Of a stretch of 38,071 bases of DNA, positions 1-8,817 are shown piece after piece. Under the pieces are notes generated by a model that saw only the letters and a program-made list of their open reading frames with translations, was not told the DNA's origin and did not search any database. The stretch comes from Bacillus sp. AFS098217 (lineage in GTDB: Bacteria > Bacillota > Bacilli > Bacillales > Bacillaceae_G): the NCBI RefSeq assembly GCF_002551815.1, contig NZ_NVPR01000029.1, positions 50,607-88,677 of the forward strand, given 5' to 3'. Each line of letters begins with the position of its first letter. The first letter of the stretch is position 1. The position numbers were made by a program, and so were the translations under genes.

Positions 1-39
1 TATGATTATTGATTATATAAATCGTGTGAGGTGTTTATA

Positions 40-576
40 TTGAAAGGAAGAGATGTTGTTTTAGGGTTACTAATGGAAAAAGAGTTGTCTGGTTATGATA
101 TAAAAATTGTCTTTGAAGATGTATTTACTTATTTTTTTGATGGGAGTTTTGGGATGATCTATCCAACGTTAAGACAATTAGAGAAAGAAGGAAAAATAAA
201 AAAAAAGGTTGTAATGCAAGAAGGAAAGCCAAATAAAAAAATGTACTTCATAACGGACGAAGGAAGAGAAGAGTTTTATCAATATATGAAGACTGATGTA
301 GAGAAGGATGTTCTACGCTCTGACTTTCTAATGCGCATGTATTTTGGGGACTATAGCGATACAAATACGATGAAAAAGTGGATTGAAGAAGAAATTGAAA
401 GAAAAGAAACGTATATCGCCGATCTTCGCTTGAAATATGAGAAGTGGAAAGCGGGTATAACATTTGCAGAAGAGATTTCGTTAGATGTGGGGATCGCATC
501 CTATACCGCACAAGTAGAAACATTAAAGGAGAAATTAGCTCAGCTTACACATAAAGAAGAGACTGATGCAGAGTAA
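40..576 (+). CDS. PadR family transcriptional regulator
   Basis: The N-terminal winged helix has the PadR pattern: VLGLLMEKELSGYDI, then GMIYPTLRQLEKEGKI and KKMYFITDEGREEF. The C-terminal half is helical and charged, as in PadR dimerisation domains. I chose the TTG at 40 because GAGGTG (28-33) sits 6 bases before it; the in-frame GTG at 31 has no ribosome binding site. The gene lies 38 bp before an EmrB/QacA-type efflux pump on the same strand, and PadR proteins often repress an adjacent pump in response to its substrates. That role is inference. Length is 178 aa, usual for the family. Confidence 0.9.
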   Translation: MKGRDVVLGLLMEKELSGYDIKIVFEDVFTYFFDGSFGMIYPTLRQLEKEGKIKKKVVMQEGKPNKKMYFITDEGREEFYQYMKTDVEKDVLRSDFLMRMYFGDYSDTNTMKKWIEEEIERKETYIADLRLKYEKWKAGITFAEEISLDVGIASYTAQVETLKEKLAQLTHKEETDAE

Positions 577-614
577 AAAGAAACGTTCAAGGTAAATAAA
601 AGGGGGAGATTGAT

Positions 615-2363
615 ATGGAGCAATCAAAGGGTATCAGGATAGTATTTTTAATGTGTTTAGGTATCTTTCTTTGTATGATTGATACGACCATTATGAACAT
701 TGCTTTACCGGCCATACAAGCTAGTATAAATACATCATTAGAAAAAATGTCATGGATATTAAATGTGTATACAATGACGATTGCGGTACTTGCGATTCCA
801 TTAGGACGTATTGCAGATATTTTTGGTAAGGCGAAAATGTATATCATTGGTTTAATCGTTTTTGGAGGCGGCTCAGTACTTTGTACATTTGCGAATACAG
901 GAGATTTTTTAATATTTTCTCGATTTATACAAAGTATAGGTGCTGCGATTTTATTTCCGACGAGTATGGTAATTGGAGTATCAGCAGTTCCATTAGCTAA
1001 GAGACATATTGCACTTAGCATTTTAGGGATAACACAAGGCCTATCAGCTGCGATTGGCCCTGTAATAGGGGGGCTTATTACACAAAATTTAGGATGGAGA
1101 TGGGTATTCTTCGTCAATATTCCGATTTGTGTCGTTGGGATTGTTTTATGCTTTATTATGCTACAAATAAAAAATGAAGAACGTGTTGTATCCAAAATTG
1201 ATTGGATAGGGTTAGTGCTAAGTAGTTCAGCGATTTTCTTTTTCACCCTCGTATTAGTAAAGGGGAATACATGGGGATGGCTAAGCGGTTTAGCATGGGT
1301 TTGCTATATGACCAGTATTATTTCCTTCCTATTATTTATTTTAGTAGAAAGAAAAGTTGCAGCGCCGATGGTGAATTTACAACTCTTTAAAGATCGGACC
1401 TTTGTTGGAGCTTCTATTGTTGTTATATTAAGTAATCTGTTCTTAATTGGAGTAACTGTATTACTTCCAACTTTTCTTACAAAAATGCAGCATCGAACAG
1501 AAATTGAAGCCGCTTTTTTAGTTACACCTATTTCAGCGATGATATTTGTTGTTTCTCCGTTATCTGGAATGCTGATTAAGAAGTTTGGGAAAACCTTTAT
1601 TATTTTATCGGGCTTTATCGTGATGAGTGTAGCGTATTATTGGTTACAACTGATAGGGATAGATTCGGCGAGTAAAGATATCATTGTTCCTTGTATGATA
1701 TTAGGTGTTGGGTATGGTTTAGTTGTAGGGCCTATTACAATTTTAAGTGCTTCTTCATTTGAAGGAGAATTACTAACTGCTTCTCAAAGCGTCGTATCGA
1801 TGCTAAGACAAGTAGGGATTGTATTAGCTGTAGCTATATTTGTGTCAACTTTAACTCATAATCTATCGATAAATAAAGAGAAAGTGTATCACTATGCTGA
1901 AGAAAAAGTTCGTAATATCCATGTAGACCAGGATGAGCAAGCTAAAATATTACAAATAATAAAAGAAAATATACAAAATAAAAACTTTGAATCAAATGCG
2001 GAAAAGAAACAAAGTGAAGATAATTTTGGTCTGAGCAAGGAACAAAAAGATAAGTTAATTCATGAAAAAGTGAATGAAGCTTTAAGCAGCGTTCCAATAG
2101 AATATAGAGAAGTAAAAAGAGAAGAAATTACAAGACAAGTAACAAAAGAAATTGAAGAAAAAGAAAAGAAAGTAGGGGAAGAGATTCTTGCATTCTCAAG
2201 TGATGTTAGTCACTATGCAGAAAACAAGATGGCGATGAGTTTTACAGATTTATATAGAGTGAGTGCACCAATAATTTTGATTTGTGGCTTGGTTAGTTTG
2301 GTGTTTTATGAAGGGAAGTTTCGAGTAAGTAGGAGAAGAAAGAGGGAAACAAGTGAGGTGTAG
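615..2363 (+). CDS. DHA2 (EmrB/QacA) family MFS drug efflux transporter
   Basis: This is a 582-aa proton-driven multidrug exporter of the 14-TM type. Motif A-like LGRIADIFGKAK and motif C-like GPVIGGLITQNLGWRW are visible. RBS AGGGGGAG precedes the ATG. Between the last two membrane segments (about residues 420-550) lies an unusually long, lysine/glutamate-rich, probably coiled-coil insertion before the final TM (APIILICGLVSLVFYE). Many family members have only a short loop there. The gene is probably co-transcribed with the PadR gene upstream. Substrate is unknown. Confidence 0.9.
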   Translation: MEQSKGIRIVFLMCLGIFLCMIDTTIMNIALPAIQASINTSLEKMSWILNVYTMTIAVLAIPLGRIADIFGKAKMYIIGLIVFGGGSVLCTFANTGDFLIFSRFIQSIGAAILFPTSMVIGVSAVPLAKRHIALSILGITQGLSAAIGPVIGGLITQNLGWRWVFFVNIPICVVGIVLCFIMLQIKNEERVVSKIDWIGLVLSSSAIFFFTLVLVKGNTWGWLSGLAWVCYMTSIISFLLFILVERKVAAPMVNLQLFKDRTFVGASIVVILSNLFLIGVTVLLPTFLTKMQHRTEIEAAFLVTPISAMIFVVSPLSGMLIKKFGKTFIILSGFIVMSVAYYWLQLIGIDSASKDIIVPCMILGVGYGLVVGPITILSASSFEGELLTASQSVVSMLRQVGIVLAVAIFVSTLTHNLSINKEKVYHYAEEKVRNIHVDQDEQAKILQIIKENIQNKNFESNAEKKQSEDNFGLSKEQKDKLIHEKVNEALSSVPIEYREVKREEITRQVTKEIEEKEKKVGEEILAFSSDVSHYAENKMAMSFTDLYRVSAPIILICGLVSLVFYEGKFRVSRRRKRETSEV

Positions 2364-2563
2364 TGAAGTAAATAAGTAATCATTGTGATTGGATTAATGA
2401 AAGAAAAGCTGTATACCATATTTCGGAAAATGTATTAAAGTGTTATATTAGTTCTCTCCACTTAGAATACCACTTTGAAATAGAATGTAGTAAAATTGTT
2501 CATACCAATAACATTTTTATAGAAGGAGAAATGCAGGAGCTGTTTTTCTTGTGAAAAGATGCA

Positions 2564-2660
2564 CATTTATCCTCGGTTTATCCCGCAAAAGCCCGATTGG
2601 TGAGGGCTAATAATCAGTGGGGGATGAAGAAAACCCCCGCTGATTAAAGTTTCACTTTAT
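2564..2660. repeat. Dispersed B. cereus-group palindromic repeat
   Basis: Two hairpins lie in the gap 2364-2790. AGCCC...GGGCT spans about 2590-2608. AATCAGTGGGGG (2612-2623) pairs with CCCCCGCTGATT (2634-2645). A shortened relative of the second hairpin occurs at 35047-35076. I recall this AATCAGTGGG...CCCACTGATT unit as common between genes in the B. cereus group, but cannot confirm it here. It may also act as a terminator for the efflux gene. I see no coding sequence in the rest of the gap. Confidence 0.65.
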
Positions 2661-2796
2661 ATTTAGAGATATACGCCTGGAATTTTAATGGGATTTGTTG
2701 GGATAATACTAGGAGATGTATAATTTTTTGTTTACAAAGGTGTCTCAATGATTGAGATATTAATTCGCAATTGGTATGGCTGGATGGTGATTACAA

Positions 2797-3402
2797 ATAG
2801 AACAACAATTACATTATCTCATTTCGCATTTTGGGTATTTCGGAATTATTGTTGCTTTAGTTGGTGGGATTATCGGGTTACCAATACCTGATGAAACAAT
2901 ATTAACGTTTGTAGGATACTATGTACATAAAGGGGAAATGAATTTTCTCCTTGCATTATTAACTGCGTGCATTGGTTCGTCAATTGGTATTACGATTAGT
3001 TACTTTTTAGGAGTAAAACTTGGAATTCCGTTCTTAAAGAAATTTGGTCCAAAAATACATATTACAGAAAATAAAATAAATCGGACACGGACTTTGTTTC
3101 AAAAAATTGGTCCTGCCTTATTGTTTATTGGTTATTTTATTCCAGGAGTTCGACATGTTACTGCTTATTTAGCTGGGATTTCTGGTTATCGATTTTCGAC
3201 ATTTTGCTTTTATGCGTATTCAGGAGCATTATTATGGAGTTTTACTTTTATCAAGCTAGGATTTGAGTTAGGAGAAAAATGGCGTCAGGTAGGACATTAT
3301 GTTCACCGTTATGGGTTTGTTCTTTTGATTCTATCACTGATTATTGCGTGTTTGGTTCTTCTATATTTTCGCTTGAAAAAAGATAGACGTAATGTATCAT
3401 GA
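2797..3402 (+). CDS. DedA family membrane protein, start codon reads ATA
   Basis: DedA proteins are membrane proteins linked to lipid scrambling and membrane homeostasis. The reading frame is open from 2791 and encodes EQQLHYLISHFGYFGIIVAL, then GLPIPDE and FIGYFIPGVRHVTAYLAGISGY, which match DedA signatures. The first ATG (2938) would delete the conserved PIPDE region and has no proper RBS. The codon where a start is expected is ATA (2797), 6 bases after GGTGA. I infer an ATG-to-ATA change, so the gene is either weakly translated from AUA or damaged. A full product would be 201 aa, the normal DedA length. Confidence 0.75.
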   Translation: MEQQLHYLISHFGYFGIIVALVGGIIGLPIPDETILTFVGYYVHKGEMNFLLALLTACIGSSIGITISYFLGVKLGIPFLKKFGPKIHITENKINRTRTLFQKIGPALLFIGYFIPGVRHVTAYLAGISGYRFSTFCFYAYSGALLWSFTFIKLGFELGEKWRQVGHYVHRYGFVLLILSLIIACLVLLYFRLKKDRRNVS

Positions 3403-3443
3403 TACATATTATTTTGAGGGATATGTAAATTAGCAATTATAAC

Positions 3444-3480
3444 AAAAGAGACTCCAACAGGAATCTCTTTTGTTTTTTTA
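3444..3480 (+). terminator. Rho-independent terminator after dedA
   Basis: AAAAGAGA and TCTCTTTT form a stem around a short loop and are followed by a run of T. It lies 42 bp after the DedA stop codon. Confidence 0.8.
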
Positions 3481-3517
3481 TGAAAAATAATCAGTATGTG
3501 TTTTTGGGTGACCTACT

Positions 3518-3784
3518 ATGCCAGTGTTTCTGTTTGAATGTAAAGTAGTACGTTATTATAAGAACACTTTCGACTATACAGAGACAAATAAAAATATGAA
3601 TGCAACCGAATTGATTCAACGTTTACGTGCTGAACATGTGCTAATGAAGCCGATTTATAAAAATTATTTATCAAATTTTTATAAAGAAAATAGTATCAAA
3701 ATAGATGCAAGAAATATAAATGCACCTCTTATTTCAACTGGCATTCAAACTATAGTTCAAATCATATCTCGAATGAGAATGTAA
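3518..3784 (+). CDS. Hypothetical protein, 88 aa
   Basis: GGGTGA (3506-3511) lies 6 bases before the ATG, so initiation is plausible. An alternative in-frame ATG at 3596 (MNATELIQRLRAEH) would give a 62-aa product but lacks a clear RBS. The product is basic, with no signal peptide or membrane segment, and I recognise no family. It could be a short real gene or a remnant. Confidence 0.4.
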   Translation: MPVFLFECKVVRYYKNTFDYTETNKNMNATELIQRLRAEHVLMKPIYKNYLSNFYKENSIKIDARNINAPLISTGIQTIVQIISRMRM

Positions 3785-3856
3785 TAACTTATAAAAAGGA
3801 ATGATATGAATGCCTTGTAAATATTTGTCCATTTTAAGTATAAAGGAGAGTAAATA

Positions 3857-4012
3857 ATGAGCGAAGACTTTACAAAAAATCAACAATATAAAGAAAAAGT
3901 ACCTTGGAGATTAGGGAAACATCTAAACCACAATCATGTAGAAACGTTAAATAGACTAATAACAGATCACCATCAACGTATGTTTCATTTATTAAACAAC
4001 AAGAGAACGTAA
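3857..4012 (+). CDS. Small hypothetical protein, 51 aa
   Basis: AAAGGAGAG (3842-3850) lies 6 bases before the ATG, a strong RBS. The product starts MSEDFTKNQQYKEKVPW and is rich in His, Asn and Lys, including HLNHNH and DHHQRMFH, so metal binding is conceivable. I do not recognise the family. The good RBS argues for a real small gene. Confidence 0.5.
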   Translation: MSEDFTKNQQYKEKVPWRLGKHLNHNHVETLNRLITDHHQRMFHLLNNKRT

Positions 4013-4159
4013 AGCATGATGGAAATATATAATTTAGGATAAATTTATAAACCGTTGTTTAAATGCATTTTCTCTATATGAAATGTAAGATAATGAAAGT
4101 ATAGTTTTCAATAATTACATAGTCAGAAGAGAGAAGATAACATATAATGAGAAAGAATT

Positions 4160-4342
4160 TCAAAAAAAGGTGAGGTGGAACTGTTTTATGGGTAATCCGA
4201 GTATAGGAGAGTCGGATATAGAATCGACATCAGAGGCAGTCATACAACTGAATATTCGAAGCGGATTACTTTGTAGAAATGGTTACCGCTTTATGTGAAT
4301 TTTGGAAAGATGGCTTCCTCTATAAGTGAGGAGGTTTGTACA
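4160..4342 (+). other. Possible structured leader before the DUF1003 gene
   Basis: This gap holds several complementary segments: ATCCGA/TCGGAT (about 4195-4217) and AAGCGG/CCGCTT (about 4260-4292), after GGTGAGGTGG at 4170. A 36-codon ORF (4188-4298) also runs through it. The pattern suggests a folded 5' leader, but I cannot match it to a riboswitch class. The M-box and yybP-ykoY classes were considered because of the GGTGAGG start and the nearby metal transporter, without a match. I see nothing in 4013-4159. Confidence 0.3.
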
Positions 4343-4885
4343 ATGGTACAAAAAATCTGGAATCAAATTAAAGGACAAAAAAAAGAAGCTACGAAAATTC
4401 AAGGTTTTGATATTGATTTAAACCAAGAAAGCTTATCACGTATTGACCGACTTGTAGATCGTTACGAGTCAGAAATCCTTCACCAACTTGATAGTGCATA
4501 TACACAACGAACAAAGTGGGCAGACCGACTAGCTGATAAAATTGCGCAGTTTGGAGGTAGCTGGCGATTCATCACCTGGTTTGCATGTTTTCTTGGTTTC
4601 TGGATTATGTGGAATAGCCTGTCTATCACAAAAGGAGCACACTTTGATGCTCCGCCATTCATTTTATTGAACTTATGCTTATCTTTTATAGCGGCATTTC
4701 AAGCACCTGTTATTATGATGAGTCAAAACCGTCAAGCTGCGCGTGATAAACATGAATCTGTTATTGACTTTGCGATTAATTATAAAGCAGAGCAAGAAAT
4801 TGATGACATGCAAAGTCGGTTGCACCATATAGAGAGTGAATTAACGGAAATTAAAGACTTATTGAAACAATTAAAGGCAAAATAA
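4343..4885 (+). CDS. DUF1003 family membrane protein
   Basis: The product (180 aa) has a basic N-terminus, two membrane segments (FITWFACFLGFWIMWNSL and FILLNLCLSFIAAFQAPVIM), the family-typical MMSQNRQAARDK after the second, and a C-terminal coiled coil (IDDMQSRLHHIESELTEIKD). The function of DUF1003 proteins is unknown. GAGGAGG (4328-4334) supports the ATG at 4343 over an upstream GTG at 4295 that lacks an RBS. A possible structured leader precedes it. Confidence 0.85.
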   Translation: MVQKIWNQIKGQKKEATKIQGFDIDLNQESLSRIDRLVDRYESEILHQLDSAYTQRTKWADRLADKIAQFGGSWRFITWFACFLGFWIMWNSLSITKGAHFDAPPFILLNLCLSFIAAFQAPVIMMSQNRQAARDKHESVIDFAINYKAEQEIDDMQSRLHHIESELTEIKDLLKQLKAK

Positions 4886-5162
4886 ATATATTGTTTTAAA
4901 GAAAAAGCCCGATAACCGGATTTATGTAACAAGTTGATATATATAAGTACAAATTGAAAAATTGCCATAAAGCCTTTCTTTTTAGGTGGGAGAGAGAATC
5001 CGGCCATGCATAGAAGCGGTCAGATCCTTTTTCTGCCCCATGCCAAGTGAAACTAAAGAGAGAAAACGAGTGCAGGTCACTTTTTGTTCTTCATAGCCGC
5101 GATTTATATGCTGGAAAATTAAAATGGATATATATAGAACTTTTAAAAAAGAAGAAAGATAG

Positions 5163-5190
5163 AAAACCTTCTGGTGAAACAGGAGGTTTT
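5163..5190 (+). terminator. Hairpin in the gap after DUF1003
   Basis: AAAACCTTCTG and CAGGAGGTTTT form an 11-bp stem with one G-U pair around GTGAAA. The following U tract is weak. It lies in the gap 4886-5341, where I see no other gene. Confidence 0.5.
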
Positions 5191-5240
5191 CTATTATGTT
5201 GATTAGTTTTTTTGTTTCATTCTAATAAAGAAGAGTGAGA

Positions 5241-5295
5241 ATAGAAGAATTCCCTTCAAACATAAAGGTTGAAGGGAATTCTTCTATTTTTATAG
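5241..5295. terminator. Strong inverted repeat, terminator of mntH
   Basis: A 19-bp perfect stem (5241-5259 with 5269-5287, core AAGAATTCCCTTCAA) has a 9-base loop. TTTTT follows on the plus side. It lies between DUF1003 and the converging mntH gene and probably ends transcription from both sides. Confidence 0.75.
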
Positions 5296-5341
5296 TCTAG
5301 ATTAATGGAAGTAATACAAATACTTTATATTTAGAATATTT

Positions 5342-6709
5342 TCATCCTGAAAATGTAGTAAAGAGTAGATAGGCATTTAAAATAGCGATAATAATAGCAA
5401 TGAACCAAGCGATCATTTTGGTCCAAAGTGAGTTTGTGAATTCACCCATTTTCTTTTTGTCACTAGTAAACATAACAAGTGGAATAACTGCAAATGAAAG
5501 TTGAAGAGATAGGATAACTTGGCTTAATACTAAAAGATCCGTGGTTCCTTTTTCTCCATATATTAGTGTTACAATGACCGCAGGTATAATTGCGATTAAA
5601 CGCGTAATTAAGCGACGAATCCATGGTCGTAAGCGAATATTTAAAAAACCTTCCATTACAATTTGCCCAGCTAACGTTCCTGTTAACGTAGAATTTTGTC
5701 CTGAGGCTAATAAAGCAACGGCAAATAATACGCTCGCAACCCCACTTCCAAGAATCGGATTTAACAATTGATAGGCATCTTGGATTTCTGCTACGTCGGT
5801 ATGCCCTGTTGTATGAAAAGCAGACGCTGCTAATATTAAAATTGCTGCATTAATAAATAAAGCCAACATTAATGCGATCGTGGAGTCAATCACTGAAAAC
5901 TTAATCGCTTCTCGTTTTCCTTTGGGCGTTTCTTCATAATTTCTCGTTTGCACAATAGAAGAATGTAAATACAAATTATGTGGCATAACCGTAGCTCCTA
6001 AAATTCCAAGTGCAATAAATAGCATTTCAGGATTTTGAATAATCTCTTTACTTGGAACAAATCCTTTTGCAATCTCACTCAGTTGTGGCTGCGACATAAA
6101 GAGTTCCACACCAAAACAAACGGAAATGGTTGCAATTAAACTAATGACAATGGCTTCAATATAACGAAATCCTTTATTTTGTAATAAAAGTACTAATAAG
6201 ATATCAAATGAAGTAATGCATACGCCCCATACAAGAGGAATATGAAATAAAAGGTTTAACGCGATAGCGGAACCTATCACTTCCGCTAAATCACAAGCTG
6301 CAATAGCTAATTCACATAGTATCCATAAAACAAATGACACAGGCTTACTGTAATGATCCCGACATGCTTGTGCTAAGTCTCTTCCTGTTACAATCCCTAA
6401 CTTTGCAGATAGTGCCTGCAAAATAATAGCCATAAAGTTAGAAATCAAAATGACGGATAGTAACGTATAGTTATAAGCAGATCCTCCAGCTATCGATGTA
6501 GCCCAGTTTCCAGGATCCATGTATCCTACTGCAACAAGATAACCTGGTCCCATAAATGCAAGGAGCTTTCGAAGGGAATTTCCCTTCTTCGGTACCTTCA
6601 TACTTTTATACACTTCTCGTAAGCTAGGATCGTTGTTGTGTTGCCGCCAACCTTCTTGATGTGATACAGCAACCGCATCTTGCCTTTTGGCTGTTTCTAA
6701 TTCATCCAT
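5342..6709 (-). CDS. mntH: Nramp family Mn(II)/divalent metal transporter MntH
   Basis: The 455-aa protein carries the Nramp metal-binding signatures [10 protein letters not shown] (D65-P-G-N68, TM1) and VMPHNLYLH (TM6), with about 11 membrane segments. It imports Mn(II), and possibly Fe(II), with protons. The start is supported by GGGGAGG 7 bases upstream on the minus strand. The N-terminal extension of about 45 polar residues is somewhat long. It is monocistronic, ending at a strong inverted repeat. Palindrome-like AT-rich sites upstream could be MntR operators. Confidence 0.95.
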   Translation of the reverse strand: MDELETAKRQDAVAVSHQEGWRQHNNDPSLREVYKSMKVPKKGNSLRKLLAFMGPGYLVAVGYMDPGNWATSIAGGSAYNYTLLSVILISNFMAIILQALSAKLGIVTGRDLAQACRDHYSKPVSFVLWILCELAIAACDLAEVIGSAIALNLLFHIPLVWGVCITSFDILLVLLLQNKGFRYIEAIVISLIATISVCFGVELFMSQPQLSEIAKGFVPSKEIIQNPEMLFIALGILGATVMPHNLYLHSSIVQTRNYEETPKGKREAIKFSVIDSTIALMLALFINAAILILAASAFHTTGHTDVAEIQDAYQLLNPILGSGVASVLFAVALLASGQNSTLTGTLAGQIVMEGFLNIRLRPWIRRLITRLIAIIPAVIVTLIYGEKGTTDLLVLSQVILSLQLSFAVIPLVMFTSDKKKMGEFTNSLWTKMIAWFIAIIIAILNAYLLFTTFSG

Positions 6710-6791
6710 AACGTATCCTCCCCTTTTAACTTGTTTTCATTTTGTTCACTGAAGGTGAAATGAAAGATGGTGTAGTATTTTTTTATTTTTA

Positions 6792-6811
6792 AAAACCTAA
6801 AATAGGGTTTT
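6792..6811 (-). promoter_or_regulatory. Possible MntR-type operator upstream of mntH
   Basis: AAAACCTAAAATAGGGTTTT is an imperfect palindrome 83 bp upstream of the mntH start. A related half site, TTTTACCTAAACC, lies near 6855. Bacillus MntR sites are AT-rich palindromes with CCT/AGG cores, which this resembles. The assignment is inference. Confidence 0.35.
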
Positions 6812-7191
6812 ATTTTTTCTTTGTGGCAAAAATATGGTGTTACACTTTTAAATTTTACCTAAACCAACTTTTTTAGCCTAGTATAAAAATATGATGTGTG
6901 ATTAAATTTTATGCAAAAGAAAGAAGATAGGTGAGTATAAATAAGATTACTTTTGTCATGAAACATATGTACTTGTTAACAGACAACATAGGAAGCTTGA
7001 GAGGGACTCAATTGGTAATGCCTTTGATACTATTTTCAGTTGTATCTCGTATGATTCAAAATCCGAAACACGCAGGATAAGTCTCCTATGAACGGTATGA
7101 GACAACAAAAGAAAAAACTACGTTAAATTCTTATACAATATTATGGTGGAACACGAATTCACCTTAATTTGATGGCGATGTGTTGGTACCC
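6812..7191. other. Gene-poor gap between mntH and the mobile cassette
   Basis: I see only a doubtful 40-codon ORF (6958-7080, starting MKHMYLLTDNIGS, or from a GTG at 6931) without a good RBS. At 7163-7180 is CTTAATTTGATGGCGATG, which resembles an IS231-type terminal repeat facing left. It is followed directly by the 11-bp target copy (7181-7191) of the cassette. Confidence 0.4.
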
Positions 7192-7209
7192 CATGCCCAT
7201 CAAGCTAAG
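7192..7209 (+). repeat. Left terminal inverted repeat of the cassette
   Basis: CATGCCCATCAAGCTAAG is the exact reverse complement of 8818-8835. It is preceded by one copy of the 11-bp target duplication (7181-7191). Confidence 0.9.
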
Positions 7210-7259
7210 CTTATATAAATTTAATTTCACGTGAGATTTTTCTTTTTGTGAAATGTTCC

Positions 7260-7300
7260 ATTAAAAAATGTTCTAGACTATTAAAAAATAGTTGTAGACT
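7260..7300 (+). repeat. Tandem direct repeat inside the cassette
   Basis: ATTAAAAAATGTTCTAGACT (7260-7279) is followed directly by ATTAAAAAATAGTTGTAGACT split as ATTAAAAAATA-GTTGTAGACT (7280-7300). The copies lie before the MarR fragment and could be an old operator for it. Confidence 0.55.
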
Positions 7301-7369
7301 GAAAACTTGAATACTTTCCCTGTAACATTCAAGTGTTATTAATATGGGGCAATATACTGTAGTTTTATA

Positions 7370-7527
7370 AGAAAGATTGATCTTTTAAAACAAAGTTCGA
7401 TTATTTTTAAAAAGATTGCTCATTTACCTGAAGATGAAATGACTTTGAATAATATTGCTAGAAAATTAGGTATCACAAAACAGAGTGCAAAACAGTTAAT
7501 TACAATTGAGAGTAATGAAGGAACTTG
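7370..7527 (+). pseudogene. MarR family regulator fragment
   Basis: The frame encodes a MarR-like recognition region: HLPEDEMTLNNIARKLGIT followed by KQSAKQLITI, then stops at 7525-7527. The next bases would continue the family pattern (LERRR) in another frame, which indicates a frameshift. There is no proper start and no C-terminal half. It is a decayed passenger within the cassette, upstream of the hydrolase gene it may once have regulated. Confidence 0.65.
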
Positions 7528-7662
7528 AGAGACGAAGAATTCAAACAATTAATAGGGGAAATAAAATATGAAAAATAAATCGGGTTGGTAATTTTACCTT
7601 GAAGAATATATATCAATCTTTTGAAATGTTTTCAAAATGAAAGATAAGGGAGAGCAATTATT

Positions 7663-8691
7663 ATGTTTGAAATCAGTGATAAAACATTACGATTAATTAA
7701 AAAGACATGTAGAGGAAAAAAACATTTACGATTAACTATTGGCTATTTAATAGACGATAATTCTGTAATAAAAATTTATAAGGAAAACGGTGAACTTAAT
7801 TCATCAAAAAAATATCATTATGAAATTGGATCTATTACAAAGACTTTTACTGTATCTTTGCTATCAAAATACATATTTGAGAACAAGATGTCAATAAACG
7901 ATTCAATACATAAATATATAGAAGAACTTAAGGAAAACGGGTATTATCCAACGTTGCTCCGTCTTGCTACTCACTCTTCTGGATTTTCAGAAAGACTGCC
8001 ATTAAATAAACGGGAATATTTCAACCTAATTTTAAATTTGATTACTGGCGGTGATGATTTTAATAGGAATAATCCTTTAAATATGGACTTTAACAAAATG
8101 AAAATGCTAATTGAAAGAAATAAATTGAAAGAAGTTGATTATTCATGTGAATATTCAAATTTTGGTATATCACTTATTGGGTATGGATTGGGAATTGTAT
8201 CAGGCAGGGGATATTGGGACATTATGAACGACTTTCTTTATAATGAGCTCGGGCTAAGCGAAACATATTTAGGCACATCAAATAATAATTTACATGGTTA
8301 TAACAGAAAAAATAATGATTGCGGCAACTGGAAATGGAACAAAGAAAATCTTATATCACCCGCGGGTGCAATAAGTTCAACTGCTGATGATTTACTTAAA
8401 TATGCCAAAATAAATATTTACGAAGATAAACCATATTTGTCTCTTTGTCATAAAAAACATGGAAATGGAACAAAGAAGTATGATATGGGTCTTGGATGGA
8501 TGCTTTTAAAGAAAAACAATAATGTTATTTTGCATGGTGGTGGAACAGGATGCTTTAGCTCGTTTTTAGGGATAGATAAAGAAAAGAAAGTTGCTTCCGT
8601 AGTTTTGGCCAATTATCAATTAGGTAGAAATGATGATGAAAATATAGGGATTTCCTTATTAGAGAGCCTACAAAAATCAAAAGATATTTAG
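7663..8691 (+). CDS. Serine hydrolase, beta-lactamase/D,D-peptidase family, cassette passenger
   Basis: The 342-aa protein has the three motifs of penicillin-recognising enzymes: S57-I-T-K60 (SxxK nucleophile), Y164-S-N166 (YxN) and H291-G-G (HxG). Family members act as class C beta-lactamases, D,D-carboxypeptidases, esterases or D-stereospecific peptidases. The substrate cannot be told from sequence. There is no signal peptide, so it is probably cytoplasmic, which argues against classic beta-lactamase action outside the cell. RBS GGGAGAG precedes the ATG. The MIC231 precedent makes D-peptide hydrolysis plausible. Confidence 0.85.
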   Translation: MFEISDKTLRLIKKTCRGKKHLRLTIGYLIDDNSVIKIYKENGELNSSKKYHYEIGSITKTFTVSLLSKYIFENKMSINDSIHKYIEELKENGYYPTLLRLATHSSGFSERLPLNKREYFNLILNLITGGDDFNRNNPLNMDFNKMKMLIERNKLKEVDYSCEYSNFGISLIGYGLGIVSGRGYWDIMNDFLYNELGLSETYLGTSNNNLHGYNRKNNDCGNWKWNKENLISPAGAISSTADDLLKYAKINIYEDKPYLSLCHKKHGNGTKKYDMGLGWMLLKKNNNVILHGGGTGCFSSFLGIDKEKKVASVVLANYQLGRNDDENIGISLLESLQKSKDI

Positions 8692-8708
8692 TAGAAGGGG
8701 TCCCGCCC

Positions 8709-8726
8709 CATCGCCATTAACTTAAG
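8709..8726 (+). repeat. Second IS231-type end nested near the right end of the cassette
   Basis: CATCGCCATTAACTTAAG resembles an IS231 left end and directly follows GGGTCCCGCCC (8698-8708), an exact GGG-N5-CCC match. Its closest partner in the window, CTTAATTTGATGGCGATG (7163-7180), faces away from it. It marks an older or composite insertion. The 127 bp from here to 8835 also contain CCCAAAACGAAA and TTTCGTTTTGGG as an internal inverted repeat. Confidence 0.6.
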
Positions 8727-8817
8727 AAATTGATTGTTTCCCAAAACGAAAAAAATGAGCTGAATTCTCATAAATAACTGTAGAAGGTAAAAATTTCGTT
8801 TTGGGGTGTCTCAAAAT

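Noticed and set aside
4780-5007. A 75-codon minus-strand ORF after DUF1003
   Set aside because: It overlaps the end of the DUF1003 gene antisense, has no RBS and no recognisable family; coding signal comes from the plus strand.
5020-5160. A riboswitch between DUF1003 and mntH
   Set aside because: No M-box, yybP-ykoY or other class matched by eye, and the mntH promoter is on the other side of the gene.
7663-8691. Calling the cassette gene a beta-lactamase resistance gene
   Set aside because: The motifs are shared by many serine hydrolases and there is no signal peptide; substrate cannot be inferred.
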